Below, one piece after another: positions 46,726-55,200 of a stretch of DNA of 64,000 nucleotides; position 1 is the first letter of the stretch; each line of letters opens with the position of its first letter. The translations under genes were made by a program, and so were the position numbers. The notes under the pieces were generated by a model. That model had not been told where the DNA came from. It ran no database searches and saw only the letters and a program-made list of their open reading frames with translations. The DNA lies in assembly GCA_947383695.1 (NCBI GenBank), contig OX376642.1, forward strand, positions 806,001-870,000, written 5' to 3'. The DNA is from Actinomycetes bacterium (lineage in GTDB: Bacteria; Actinomycetota; Actinomycetes; Nanopelagicales; Nanopelagicaceae).

Positions 46726-48206
46726 TTTTTATCCTCGATTGCTCGGGCAAGCTCTACGCGATCATCAAATGGGTGCACTGTTCCGTTGATCTCTTGACCC
46801 TTTTCATGTCCCTTACCTAGAACAATAACCAGATCGCCATCCTTGGCCTCGTTAACCGCAGTTCTAATCGCTTGTGATCGATCTTCAATAACCGCACTTG
46901 GCTCTTGAATATCTAAACCTAAAGTCATCTGCACCAAAATTGCATCTGCTTTTTCAGAACGAGGGTTATCGCTAGTAAAGATTGCAACATCTGCCCCATC
47001 ATGTAACGCCTTGCCCATCAGCGCTCTCTTTGAGGTATCGCGATCTCCGCCACACCCAAGAACTGCGATGACACGACCATCGCTAATTTCATGGGCGGTT
47101 TCAAGAACGCGAGCAACCGCATCTGGTGAGTGTGCGTAATCAACAAGTGCAGTGAAGTTTTGACCTAAGCGCACAGATTCAAGACGGCCCGCAGCACCTG
47201 TTAGCTGAGGCAGTATCGCTGCGATATCAATGGGGTCGATACCGCTTTCAGTTGCAATTGCAACAGCCATTAATAGATTGTCAAAGTTGTATCCACCATG
47301 CAGGTGAACCTTTCCTTCGATCAAAATTCCACCACTACCTCTGATGGCAACATGTGCTCCAACGTAATCCTTGGAGATTGAGACAAAGTGCCAGGTCGCG
47401 CTTTGATCATGACGAGAAACAGACATGACTGGAAGCTCTGTCTGCTCTGCAAGTTTTACACCGTACGCATCATCAATATTGATGACAGCAAGATCTGCAA
47501 ACTCAAAGGTAAATAACTTTGCCTTAGCCTCGAAGTACGCCTGCATTGTTTTGTGAAAATCTAAGTGATCTTGAGACAAGTTGGTAAAGGCGACAACAGC
47601 AAAGTGGCTACCGCGGACTCTTTCAAGAGCGATTGCATGGCTAGAAACCTCCATGACTAAATTGCGCATATGTCGTTCACGCATAACCGCTGATAACGCC
47701 TGCAAATCGCTGCTTTCGGGGGTTGTGCGCTTGCTTGCAATAACTTCATCGCCAATGCGGGTTTCAACAGTTCCGATAAGTCCGCTTTCGCGTCCTGCAG
47801 CGGACATTATTTGGTGGAGCAAAGTTGTAACAGTTGTCTTTCCATTTGTTCCCGTTACGCCAACGCTGTAAAGATCTCGCATTGGCTCGCTATAAAACCA
47901 GGCACTGATTACTCCAGCAGCTCTGCGCGGGTTAGCGCTGATAATGACAGGAACACCTTTGATCTTTGCTGCGCCAACAGCATCGGTAAGGACCGCAACC
48001 GCACCTAGTGAAATCGCCTCTGCCGCAAAATCTGCGCCGTGGGATTTTTCACCAGGAAGCGCGATGAACAGGTCACCTTCTTGTACCTCTTTGCTTGAAA
48101 GAGTAAGTCCCGTAATTATCGTTGCAGAATCACCAACTAATTGTGCGTTAGCTATCGCTGCAACAGATTCAGCGGTTCTCTTGAACTCTTCAATTGGTCT
48201 TGACAC
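46722..48206 (-). CDS. murE: UDP-MurNAc-L-Ala-D-Glu--meso-diaminopimelate ligase
   Basis: A 494-residue Mur ligase. The ATP loop is VTGTNGKTTVTTLLHQ. The third-residue specificity motif near the C-terminus is SDNPRSE, the DNPR form that selects meso-diaminopimelate, so the wall should be of the DAP type. DYAHSPDA and LGKGHEKGQE are also present. The start is a GTG at 48206 with AAGG seven bases upstream, lying inside ftsI (17-base overlap). The end overlaps murF. Confidence 0.95.
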   Translation of the reverse strand: MSRPIEEFKRTAESVAAIANAQLVGDSATIITGLTLSSKEVQEGDLFIALPGEKSHGADFAAEAISLGAVAVLTDAVGAAKIKGVPVIISANPRRAAGVISAWFYSEPMRDLYSVGVTGTNGKTTVTTLLHQIMSAAGRESGLIGTVETRIGDEVIASKRTTPESSDLQALSAVMRERHMRNLVMEVSSHAIALERVRGSHFAVVAFTNLSQDHLDFHKTMQAYFEAKAKLFTFEFADLAVINIDDAYGVKLAEQTELPVMSVSRHDQSATWHFVSISKDYVGAHVAIRGSGGILIEGKVHLHGGYNFDNLLMAVAIATESGIDPIDIAAILPQLTGAAGRLESVRLGQNFTALVDYAHSPDAVARVLETAHEISDGRVIAVLGCGGDRDTSKRALMGKALHDGADVAIFTSDNPRSEKADAILVQMTLGLDIQEPSAVIEDRSQAIRTAVNEAKDGDLVIVLGKGHEKGQEINGTVHPFDDRVELARAIEDKK

Positions 48207-50007
48207 TTGCTGCCTTCTTATCTGCGATCAACTTTCTTTCAGCAAGAAGTTGCTTTTCAGTCAATGCAATTGGATCAACCTTTGTTCCAGTTGGTGCAAT
48301 TCCCTTTGACTGTAGGACAAATGACATAACCTTCTTAAATACTGGACCGCCTAGGTAGCCACCCCAGTGCATTCCCTTTGGATCTTGAATAGTTACCGAG
48401 ATGACATACGCAGGATTGTCAGCTGGTGCAAAACCGATAAATGAGGCTGTGTAGCCGCGATAGCAACCGCAGGTGTCATCAATACGTTGTGCTGTACCTG
48501 TCTTACCAGCAACGCGGTATCCAGGAATCGCAGCAGAAGGTGCTGTTCCATTGGCAGAAACAACGCTCTCCATCATTAAACGCATCTGTGCCGCTGTTTC
48601 TGCGCTGATGACTCGAACACTTTCGCGGGTAGCAGATGGTGTGTAATTTCCACTGGAATCACTGGTTCCCGCAATAACTGTTGGAGAAACACGAACACCA
48701 TCATTTGCAATCGTTGCAAAAACGCTTGTCGCCTGCATCGCTGTTAATGAATAACCCTGTCCAAAGGCAACTGTTGGAGCTGTTGTTCCTGACCAATCGG
48801 CAACCTTAGGAAGGATTCCTCGTGACTCACCTGGAAGTCCTGAACCAGTCTTGGTACCGATACCAAACTTTGTTAAGTACTCGTACAACTTGTCATTGGA
48901 AAGCATCTCGCCGATCTTGATTGAACCTGTGTTACTTGAAACCGCAAGAACGCCAGCTGTAGTCAAGCGCTGTGTTGGGTGTGGTTCATGATCATGGAAG
49001 ATCTTTACTGAACGCTTTAAAGCGTAAGGGATTGTTAATACTGTTTCTGGAGTAATTTTCTTTTCTTCAATTGCTGCAGCAAGGGTCATAACCTTGCCGG
49101 TAGAGCCTGGCTCGTACACATCGAGAACAGATGGGTTGCGCATTGCAACTAAAGAAACTTTGGTTGTGTCATTGGGGTCAAATGTTGGAGCGGTTGCATG
49201 AGCCAAGATCTGACCTGTCTTGGGATCCATAACAATAACTGTGCCGCTGAGAGCATTTGAACTTTTAACAGCATCGGCAATCGCCTTTGATGCCACCCAC
49301 TGAATATCGCGATCTACTGTTAAACGGATTGATGTTCCAGATTGAGCGGGAACGATTTCAGATTGTGAGCCAGGGATTTCAGCCTTATAACCATTGGCAT
49401 ACGAGTACTTGCCATCGATACCTTTAATCGTCGAGTTCATACTGGACTCAAGTCCAGTTGCTCCAACGCCATCATGATTGACGAAACCAATTAATGAAGC
49501 AATCAGGCTTCCTGATGGATATTCGCGCACATAACTACGTTCTGGGAAAAATCCAATAATTCGATCTGGGCTCATCGCCTTGTATTGAGAGTTGTACTGA
49601 TCAATTGCTGCTGAAAGCATTAACCAAGTTGCTGGCTTAGCATTGCGAAAAACCATGTTCCATTTACGAGTACCAGTCAGCGCCTCTTGGACATCTTGCA
49701 CCTTCATGCCGATGATCGGTGCAACAAAAGCTGCAACCTTTGCAGGGTTTGTAATCTGGGTTTGATCAACGACGATGCTTGTTGCAGCAACGCTGCGTGC
49801 AAAAGGAACTCCGTTGATATCGGTGATATCTCCACGTGGTGCTTGAAGAGTCTTTACCTTTTCCATCTCATTGACTGCGCGAGAGCGATAGTCCCCTGCC
49901 TGCAACGCCTGAACTTGAACAAGTCGAAGTCCAAACATGAACATGACTATCGCAAGGAAGAGAACCAGAACTCTGATTCTGTTATGCGCTAATGAGAAAT
50001 TACCCAT
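48190..50007 (-). CDS. ftsI: Septal transpeptidase, penicillin-binding protein FtsI
   Basis: A 605-residue class B penicillin-binding protein. It has a single N-terminal membrane helix (about 10-30), a pedestal domain beginning APRGDITDINGVPFARS, and a transpeptidase domain. The active-site motifs are SxxK in EPGSTGKVM near residue 300, SxN in VSSNTGS near 355 and KTG in AGKTGTAQR near 505. No PASTA domains are present. It crosslinks septal peptidoglycan with FtsW. It overlaps ftsL by eight bases and murE by 17. Confidence 0.95.
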   Translation of the reverse strand: MGNFSLAHNRIRVLVLFLAIVMFMFGLRLVQVQALQAGDYRSRAVNEMEKVKTLQAPRGDITDINGVPFARSVAATSIVVDQTQITNPAKVAAFVAPIIGMKVQDVQEALTGTRKWNMVFRNAKPATWLMLSAAIDQYNSQYKAMSPDRIIGFFPERSYVREYPSGSLIASLIGFVNHDGVGATGLESSMNSTIKGIDGKYSYANGYKAEIPGSQSEIVPAQSGTSIRLTVDRDIQWVASKAIADAVKSSNALSGTVIVMDPKTGQILAHATAPTFDPNDTTKVSLVAMRNPSVLDVYEPGSTGKVMTLAAAIEEKKITPETVLTIPYALKRSVKIFHDHEPHPTQRLTTAGVLAVSSNTGSIKIGEMLSNDKLYEYLTKFGIGTKTGSGLPGESRGILPKVADWSGTTAPTVAFGQGYSLTAMQATSVFATIANDGVRVSPTVIAGTSDSSGNYTPSATRESVRVISAETAAQMRLMMESVVSANGTAPSAAIPGYRVAGKTGTAQRIDDTCGCYRGYTASFIGFAPADNPAYVISVTIQDPKGMHWGGYLGGPVFKKVMSFVLQSKGIAPTGTKVDPIALTEKQLLAERKLIADKKAASVKTN

Positions 50008-50404
50008 TCTTCACCGGAACCTCAATAACCGGCTTGTCTAGCGACAAGAAAGTTGGATTTTCAGAAGGCTTCATGCCTAATGCTGTTGCAGATTTTGCAA
50101 GAGCATCTGGGGAGGAGATCTTGTCGATCTGACGTGCAATTGCTTCTCGTTCATCACTTACTAACTTCGCCTCAAGTTTGAGGCTTGTCAGTTCAAATGC
50201 ATCTTGTGCGAGCAAGGTATTGATCAGGAGAAGGAGCATGAGACCAATACCGCCAACAACAGATACAAAGATTGCGAAGAACTTACGATCTGCTTGCTTT
50301 CCGTCGGATAGATCAGGCACAAGCTTGAGTGCAACTTGTGAAGTCTTCTCGGCGAAAATTTCTTTTGAGCGAGTAATCGCTGGAGCTAGTGCAGTCATAG
50401 CCAT
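50000..50404 (-). CDS. ftsL: FtsL-like septum formation initiator
   Basis: A 134-residue bitopic protein. A basic cytoplasmic part (1-40) is followed by a membrane helix at about 41-66 and an extracytoplasmic coiled coil (LTSLKLEAKLVSDEREAIARQIDKI). A short tail contains ALGMKPSENPTFLSLDKP. Sequence conservation in FtsL is low, so the call rests on topology plus position between rsmH and ftsI. It would join FtsQ and an FtsB-type partner to activate FtsWI. Its start overlaps the rsmH stop by one base. Confidence 0.85.
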   Translation of the reverse strand: MAMTALAPAITRSKEIFAEKTSQVALKLVPDLSDGKQADRKFFAIFVSVVGGIGLMLLLLINTLLAQDAFELTSLKLEAKLVSDEREAIARQIDKISSPDALAKSATALGMKPSENPTFLSLDKPVIEVPVKNG

Positions 50405-51357
50405 TACGCGGCCACCCTTTCGATAGCGCGAAGACGCACTGATTGAGAACGTGAGTTCTCTTCAAGCTCGGCATCGGTTGGTGTCTCGCTTCCGCGAGTG
50501 ATCATTGAAAACTTGGCGGCAAATTCAGGTAGATCAATTGGAAGATCGCGTGGTGTTCCAGATGTTGTGGATGCAACAAAGAGTTGCTTAACGATGCGAT
50601 CTTCTAGAGATTGGAATGACATGACTACTAATCGAGCGCCAACATTGAGAAGTTCAAGTGCTGCAGGAAGTGCGCGTGTAATAGTGCCTAGCTCGTCATT
50701 GGTTTCGATGCGAAGTGCCTGGAAGGTGCGCTTTGCAGGGTTTCCACCAGTACGACGAGTTGCTGCTGGAATCGCCTCTTTTACAAGGCTTGCAAGCTGA
50801 GCTGTCGAATTCATAGGAGCGATTGCGCGCTGCTTAACAATTGATTCGACGATGCGTGTAGCAAACTTCTCTTCACCATAGGTGCGAAGAATTCGTACTA
50901 ATTGGCCTGGCTCGTATGTATTGATGATCTCCCCCGCTGTTAGCGATTGGGTACGATCCATGCGCATATCTAGCGGTGCATCTTGTGAGTATGAAAAACC
51001 ACGCTCTACTTGATCCAGCTGCATGGATGAAACACCGAGGTCAAACAAGGCCCCATCAATGTTCTTGTAACCAAAGCTGGCAACCACATCTGCGATGCCA
51101 TCAAAGGTTGAGTGTGCAGTCTTTAGACGATCTGCAAATGGTGCAAGGCGCTCTGTGGCCTTTGCAATCGCATCAAGGTCGCGATCGATTCCGATAACAG
51201 TTAAGTGTGGGAACTTTTGAAGTAAAGCTTCTGTGTGGCCACCTAGGCCCAATGTTGCATCAACAACAACAGGATTACTTGACGCTGCAATTGCTGGAGA
51301 CAAGAGATCGACACAGCGATCACGCATTACAGATATGTGCTCTGTTGTACTTGTCAT
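50404..51357 (-). CDS. rsmH: 16S rRNA (cytosine-1402-N4) methyltransferase RsmH
   Basis: About 317 residues. A Rossmann SAM-binding core (VVDATLGLGGHTEALL, then VIGIDRDLDAIAKATERL) has an inserted helical domain and the RsmH elements GALFDLGVSSMQLDQVERGFSYSQDAPLDMRMD and NEIGT-like TNDELG. It methylates C1402 in the 16S decoding centre. The start is uncertain: the ATG at 51357 gives the normal length but its GGGGG lies very close. The in-frame ATG at 51429 lies within the arm of the RNA hairpin described here. Historic name mraW. Confidence 0.92.
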   Translation of the reverse strand: MTSTTEHISVMRDRCVDLLSPAIAASSNPVVVDATLGLGGHTEALLQKFPHLTVIGIDRDLDAIAKATERLAPFADRLKTAHSTFDGIADVVASFGYKNIDGALFDLGVSSMQLDQVERGFSYSQDAPLDMRMDRTQSLTAGEIINTYEPGQLVRILRTYGEEKFATRIVESIVKQRAIAPMNSTAQLASLVKEAIPAATRRTGGNPAKRTFQALRIETNDELGTITRALPAALELLNVGARLVVMSFQSLEDRIVKQLFVASTTSGTPRDLPIDLPEFAAKFSMITRGSETPTDAELEENSRSQSVRLRAIERVAA

Positions 51358-51421
51358 CTCTCCCCCTTTACTTCTAGTAGTTGATGTACCGCTTACTTCT
51401 GGTCTTACTTCTTTCCTAGCG

Positions 51422-51527
51422 ACTCTCATCTCTGGTCACTGCCGGCCGACGGATCTTTGTGTTGCAACGGCGCCGGGGAAGGGGCGTCGCTACGTTCGAA
51501 GGGTCGGCAGTGGCCACAAATGAGAGT
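51422..51527 (-). promoter_or_regulatory. Long structured RNA element between mraZ and rsmH (mraW-motif-like)
   Basis: The whole mraZ-rsmH gap folds on itself. ACTCTCA (51422-51428) pairs with TGAGAGT (51521-51527). After a 4x4 internal loop, fifteen positions from 51433-51447 pair with 51502-51516 (two G-U pairs), and GACG can pair with CGTC further in. The outer arm starts on the mraZ stop codon. An Rfam mraW RNA motif is known upstream of mraW/rsmH in actinobacteria; position and size fit, but I could not test the consensus. Likely a cis-regulator of the downstream cell-wall genes. Confidence 0.7.
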
Positions 51528-51958
51528 TAGAACAAACCTGGAAAGACCTCCTCTGAAACATCAGCGAAGCTCTTTTCACGATCTGCTAAATATTCATTCC
51601 AAGAAGTTGCGTCCCAAATTTCAACGCGAGTATTTGCACCAATAACAACGCACTCTTTTTCTAAACCTGCATATGTGCGAAGTGATTGTGGAATTGTTAC
51701 GCGACCTTGACGATCAGGAATTTCATCGTGTGCGCCAGCAAACATCACACGGCTGTAATCACGTGCTGATTTTGCAGTGACTGGCGCTTGTTTTAGCGTT
51801 TCAGTAATAACTGAAAACTCTTGTGATGGAAAAACATAAAGACAACGTTCTTGTCCTTTTGTAATTACTAAACCTGCAGCAAGTTCTTCGCGGAATTTCG
51901 CGGGAAGGATTAAGCGACCTTTGTCATCAAGACGTGGCTCGTGGGTGCCTAGAAACAT
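51527..51958 (-). CDS. mraZ: Transcriptional regulator MraZ
   Basis: A 143-residue AbrB-like protein with two MraZ domains. The first starts [22 protein letters not shown], and the second contains [23 protein letters not shown]; each shows the DxxGR core. MraZ forms rings and binds repeats in its own promoter to control the dcw cluster. I set the start at the ATG at 51958, the canonical family start, with GGGGG eight bases upstream. The frame stays open 44 codons further, but that part is the G-rich operator array read as protein. Confidence 0.96.
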   Translation of the reverse strand: MFLGTHEPRLDDKGRLILPAKFREELAAGLVITKGQERCLYVFPSQEFSVITETLKQAPVTAKSARDYSRVMFAGAHDEIPDRQGRVTIPQSLRTYAGLEKECVVIGANTRVEIWDATSWNEYLADREKSFADVSEEVFPGLF

Positions 51959-52010
51959 TTTCAGCGCCCCCTTCCCCAGGTTCGCTGCGGACTTTCGTGC
52001 CCGCTTAATT

Positions 52011-52088
52011 CCCCACTTTACTCCACTTTTCCCCTTTTTCAACCACCTTTTCCCACTTTTTCCCCTTTTCGCCCCCACCTCTCCCCAC
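52011..52088 (-). promoter_or_regulatory. 10-bp-periodic MraZ operator array upstream of mraZ
   Basis: On the minus strand, GTGG-type cores preceded by A/G tracts recur in register: TGGGG, TGGAG, AGGGG, TGGTT and TGGGA at 10-base steps over 52011-52056. They continue at 10-11-base steps to 52088, giving eight blocks. Known MraZ boxes are TGGGN units separated by five bases (E. coli, three copies) or AAAGTG repeats (mycoplasmas); both patterns are visible. The array ends 53 bases before the mraZ ATG. Autoregulation by MraZ is therefore well supported; the copy number is unusually high. Confidence 0.8.
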
Positions 52089-52144
52089 ATTCAGGGCAGG
52101 CCAAAGGGACCTGAAACAGGCGGGAATCGGCGTATTTGGGCATG

Positions 52145-52170
52145 AAAAAGCCCCTCTCTAGGAGGGGCTT
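52145..52170 (-). terminator. Rho-independent terminator of the giant surface-protein gene
   Basis: AAGCCCCTC (52148-52156) and GAGGGGCTT (52162-52170) form a perfect 9-bp stem with a 5-base loop. In the minus-strand direction the stem ends in GGGGCTT followed by TTT, a short U run. It starts 32 bases after the stop codon of the giant gene and insulates it from the mraZ operator immediately downstream. This is the clearest intrinsic terminator in the window. Confidence 0.85.
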
Positions 52171-52201
52171 CGGCCGTTTATGGGCCCTAATTCATGTCGA
52201 G

Positions 52202-55200
52202 TTACTTCTTGTTGAAGGAGTCCACTCGATAGCTGACAGCAACCCACTTGGCCCCCTTGGCCGCCAGTGGTGCTTTCGTCGATGGGTAAAGAGCAATAGC
52301 GGTGATGACAGAAGGCTTGGCCTTCTTGATCATTGAGCAGATCGCCTTTGCCTGTGTAGTAGCAAGCGCTTTGGCCTTGGCAACTGTCGTGTTCTTTGTG
52401 TAGTAGTAACCAATACAAGTCACCGGCGCCTTAGGTTTTAGAGTCGAGATGTATTTCTTTAAGTAGGCATTGTCGTAGGCACTCAGTGTTAACTTTGATG
52501 AGATTGAGTACAGGGTTATCTTCGGAACGATCTTCTTTGCAGCAAGTGCCGCGGCTGCTTTTGCATCATCCAAAGCTTTCTTTTCGGCAGCTGCTTTCAG
52601 CTCGGCGTCAGCCTTTTCTTGTGCAGCCTTCAACTCTGCGGCAATGCGTGCATCTTCGGCAGCCTTGTCTTGTGCAGCTTTTAACTCGGCAGCAGCTCGT
52701 GCTTCTGCATCTGCAATCTCTTGTGCAGCCTTTAGTGCGGCTGCTGCGGCCGCCTCTGCTGCTGCTTTATCTGCTGCAGCTTTTAGCTCGGCAGCGGCTT
52801 TTGCATCGGCGGCAGCTTTCTCAGCAGCTGCTTTTGCTTCTGTTGCAGGTGTAGAAACATCTGAAACAGGAAGTGAAGGAACAGGGGCACCACCACTTGA
52901 TCCACCACTTGATCCACCGCTTGATCCACCGCTTGATCCACCGCTTGATCCACCACCAGTATTTCCTGATGATGGAGCACCAAGCGTGAGTGGCGACGAT
53001 GGAGTGCTTACTGCACTGTTTCCAATCAAATTGCTAGCAGTGACTGTAAATGTGTAAGGAGTTCCAGTAACTAATCCGTCGATCACACATGTTGTTGCTG
53101 ATAATGACTCGCAACTCTTTCCGGCTCCGGCAGTTGCAACATACTTAGTAATTGCAGTTCCACCATTGTTTGCTGGTGCGGTCCACGAAATCGTCGCTGA
53201 AGTGGTATCAATTGGTGTTGCAGTAACGCCGGTTGGGGCATCTGGTGCAACCATGGCAACTACAACAACAGGGTCCTTACTTATTGATACCTGAACTTGA
53301 CCATCGACAAGGGCAATACCCAATAGCTCTGGCTGATTGCCCACTAATCCATAGACCTTTGATCCAGCGGTAATGCTGGAATTTCTAACGGTCATAAGGA
53401 TTGGTTTTCCTGCAACCGTATCCGGCACAGTTCCATCGGGTGCAACCCAAGCAAGAATCAGGGAGAGAATCGGTGTTGCTGGGGTTTGCAGAAGTGAGGT
53501 AACGCGAGTTGTTGAGTTTTCTAGATATGCAGTGATGACCGTGCCGTCAGGCAATGCGCCAGCTGTATAACTAACAGTTGCTGTGCTTCCATTGCTACCC
53601 GCGGTAAATCCTGTATCAATACCATCTCGCACAGTTATTTGTGCAATCAGTGTCGCAGGTCCCATTCCGCTTAGAGATCCTTGAACCCAACGCGCATAGG
53701 CCGTGATTGAACCACTAGGTAAAAAGTTCGCACCTGCGTCACCTAATAAATAGCCGCCTGATGCTTGGGAGTACCAGCCGTTAAATACATAGTTTGTTCT
53801 ACTTGCAGAAGGCAAAACAATTGGGGTTTGCGAATTATAGTTAATCGAATCTGTGGCTCTTCCAGCTGTTCCACTGTTACCGTTATATGTAACGGTGAAC
53901 ACCGCTGGAACCCACTGTGCATAAAGAATTGCATCAGCAGTAGGCGTGTAAGGGCCGCTTAATGAAATTAACGTTCCGCCAGTTTCCGTAGTCGACCAAC
54001 CTTGCAATGTGTAATTAGCTCTTGTTGCATTAGGCAGAGATACAGATTGACCAATCGTCACAGTTGCTGTCGAAGTATCACTAATGCCGCTACCTGCATT
54101 GAATGTTAGGCGATATACCGAAGTGACCCATACTGCGTGAAGCAATATGTTTCCACTTGGCGCAAATGAAGAAGCAACTGGAGCCGTTGCAGTACTTGTC
54201 GTTGCCCAACCCTTGAAATCGTATTCTGAGCGAGTAGGACCTGATGCTGGCAAGCTCGCAGGACCAGAACCAAATGTGTAATTCTGGGCTGCAATCGGTG
54301 TTCCGCTTCCACCATTGAAGTTATAGGAAATTTGATAAACCTGTGGAGTCCAAATTGCTTGCAGTACAACGTTGTCGGTTGCAACCTGGTAATCAGCCCC
54401 CGGGTTGTAATTGTTTGTTCCATCTCTCCAGTGCTCAAAGTCGTAGCCGATCTTTGTTGGTGCAGCTGCAACTGTAAAGATCTGGCCAATTGTTCGGTTC
54501 ACTTGGGTTGGAACCGTTGAATTTCCACCATTTACATCGTAAGTAATGGTGTAGGACTTAGGCGTCCACTGGGCATAGAGCAAGTAGTGGCTATCGCGCA
54601 CTACATAGTTAGCTCCTGCTGATGCTTCTTCCCCACTTTGATCTTTCCATGTGACAAAGTCGTATCCCGCACGTGTAGGAACAGTAGAGCTGACAACAAT
54701 CGTGTCGCCAGCAATCTTTTGTTGATCTGCAATAGTAGTTGCGACAGAACCGCCGTTAAAGGAGTACTTGACGTTATAAATACGAGTCCACTGCGCAGTT
54801 AAAGTTATTGCGCCCGCCCCCATAAGAATGCTCTGACCTGGGGCATACGTTCTTGTTCCATCACTCCATGAAACGAATGCATATGGATTTGTTCCATCAC
54901 TTCCGGTTAACCGGGTCGCTGCTGCAACAGTAAAGCTTGTTCCGTAATTTACATTTGCTTGCGTAGGAACAGTTCCACTTCCATTTGTACCGGCAACGTA
55001 TGTGACCGCGAAGTTTGCAACTGTCCACTGAGCATAAAGTTCAACATTGGATGTAGTTGTAAATGGATCTGCAACTGGTGTTGAAACTGCAGCTAGGCCC
55101 CAGCCTGCAAAGTTATAACCGGTCTTTTCCAAAGTACCTCTAGTGGCCAATGGAACCGCAGTACCTGCTGTTGTGTAATTATCTTCGGCTTTACTTGGTG

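Noticed and set aside
37415-51958. Missing murB and ddl in the dcw cluster as an anomaly
   Set aside because: This cluster in actinobacteria usually lacks them; they are expected elsewhere.
51959-52090. 44-codon N-terminal extension of MraZ
   Set aside because: It translates the G-rich operator array; the conserved MraZ start FLGTHEP lies at 51958 with its own ribosome site.
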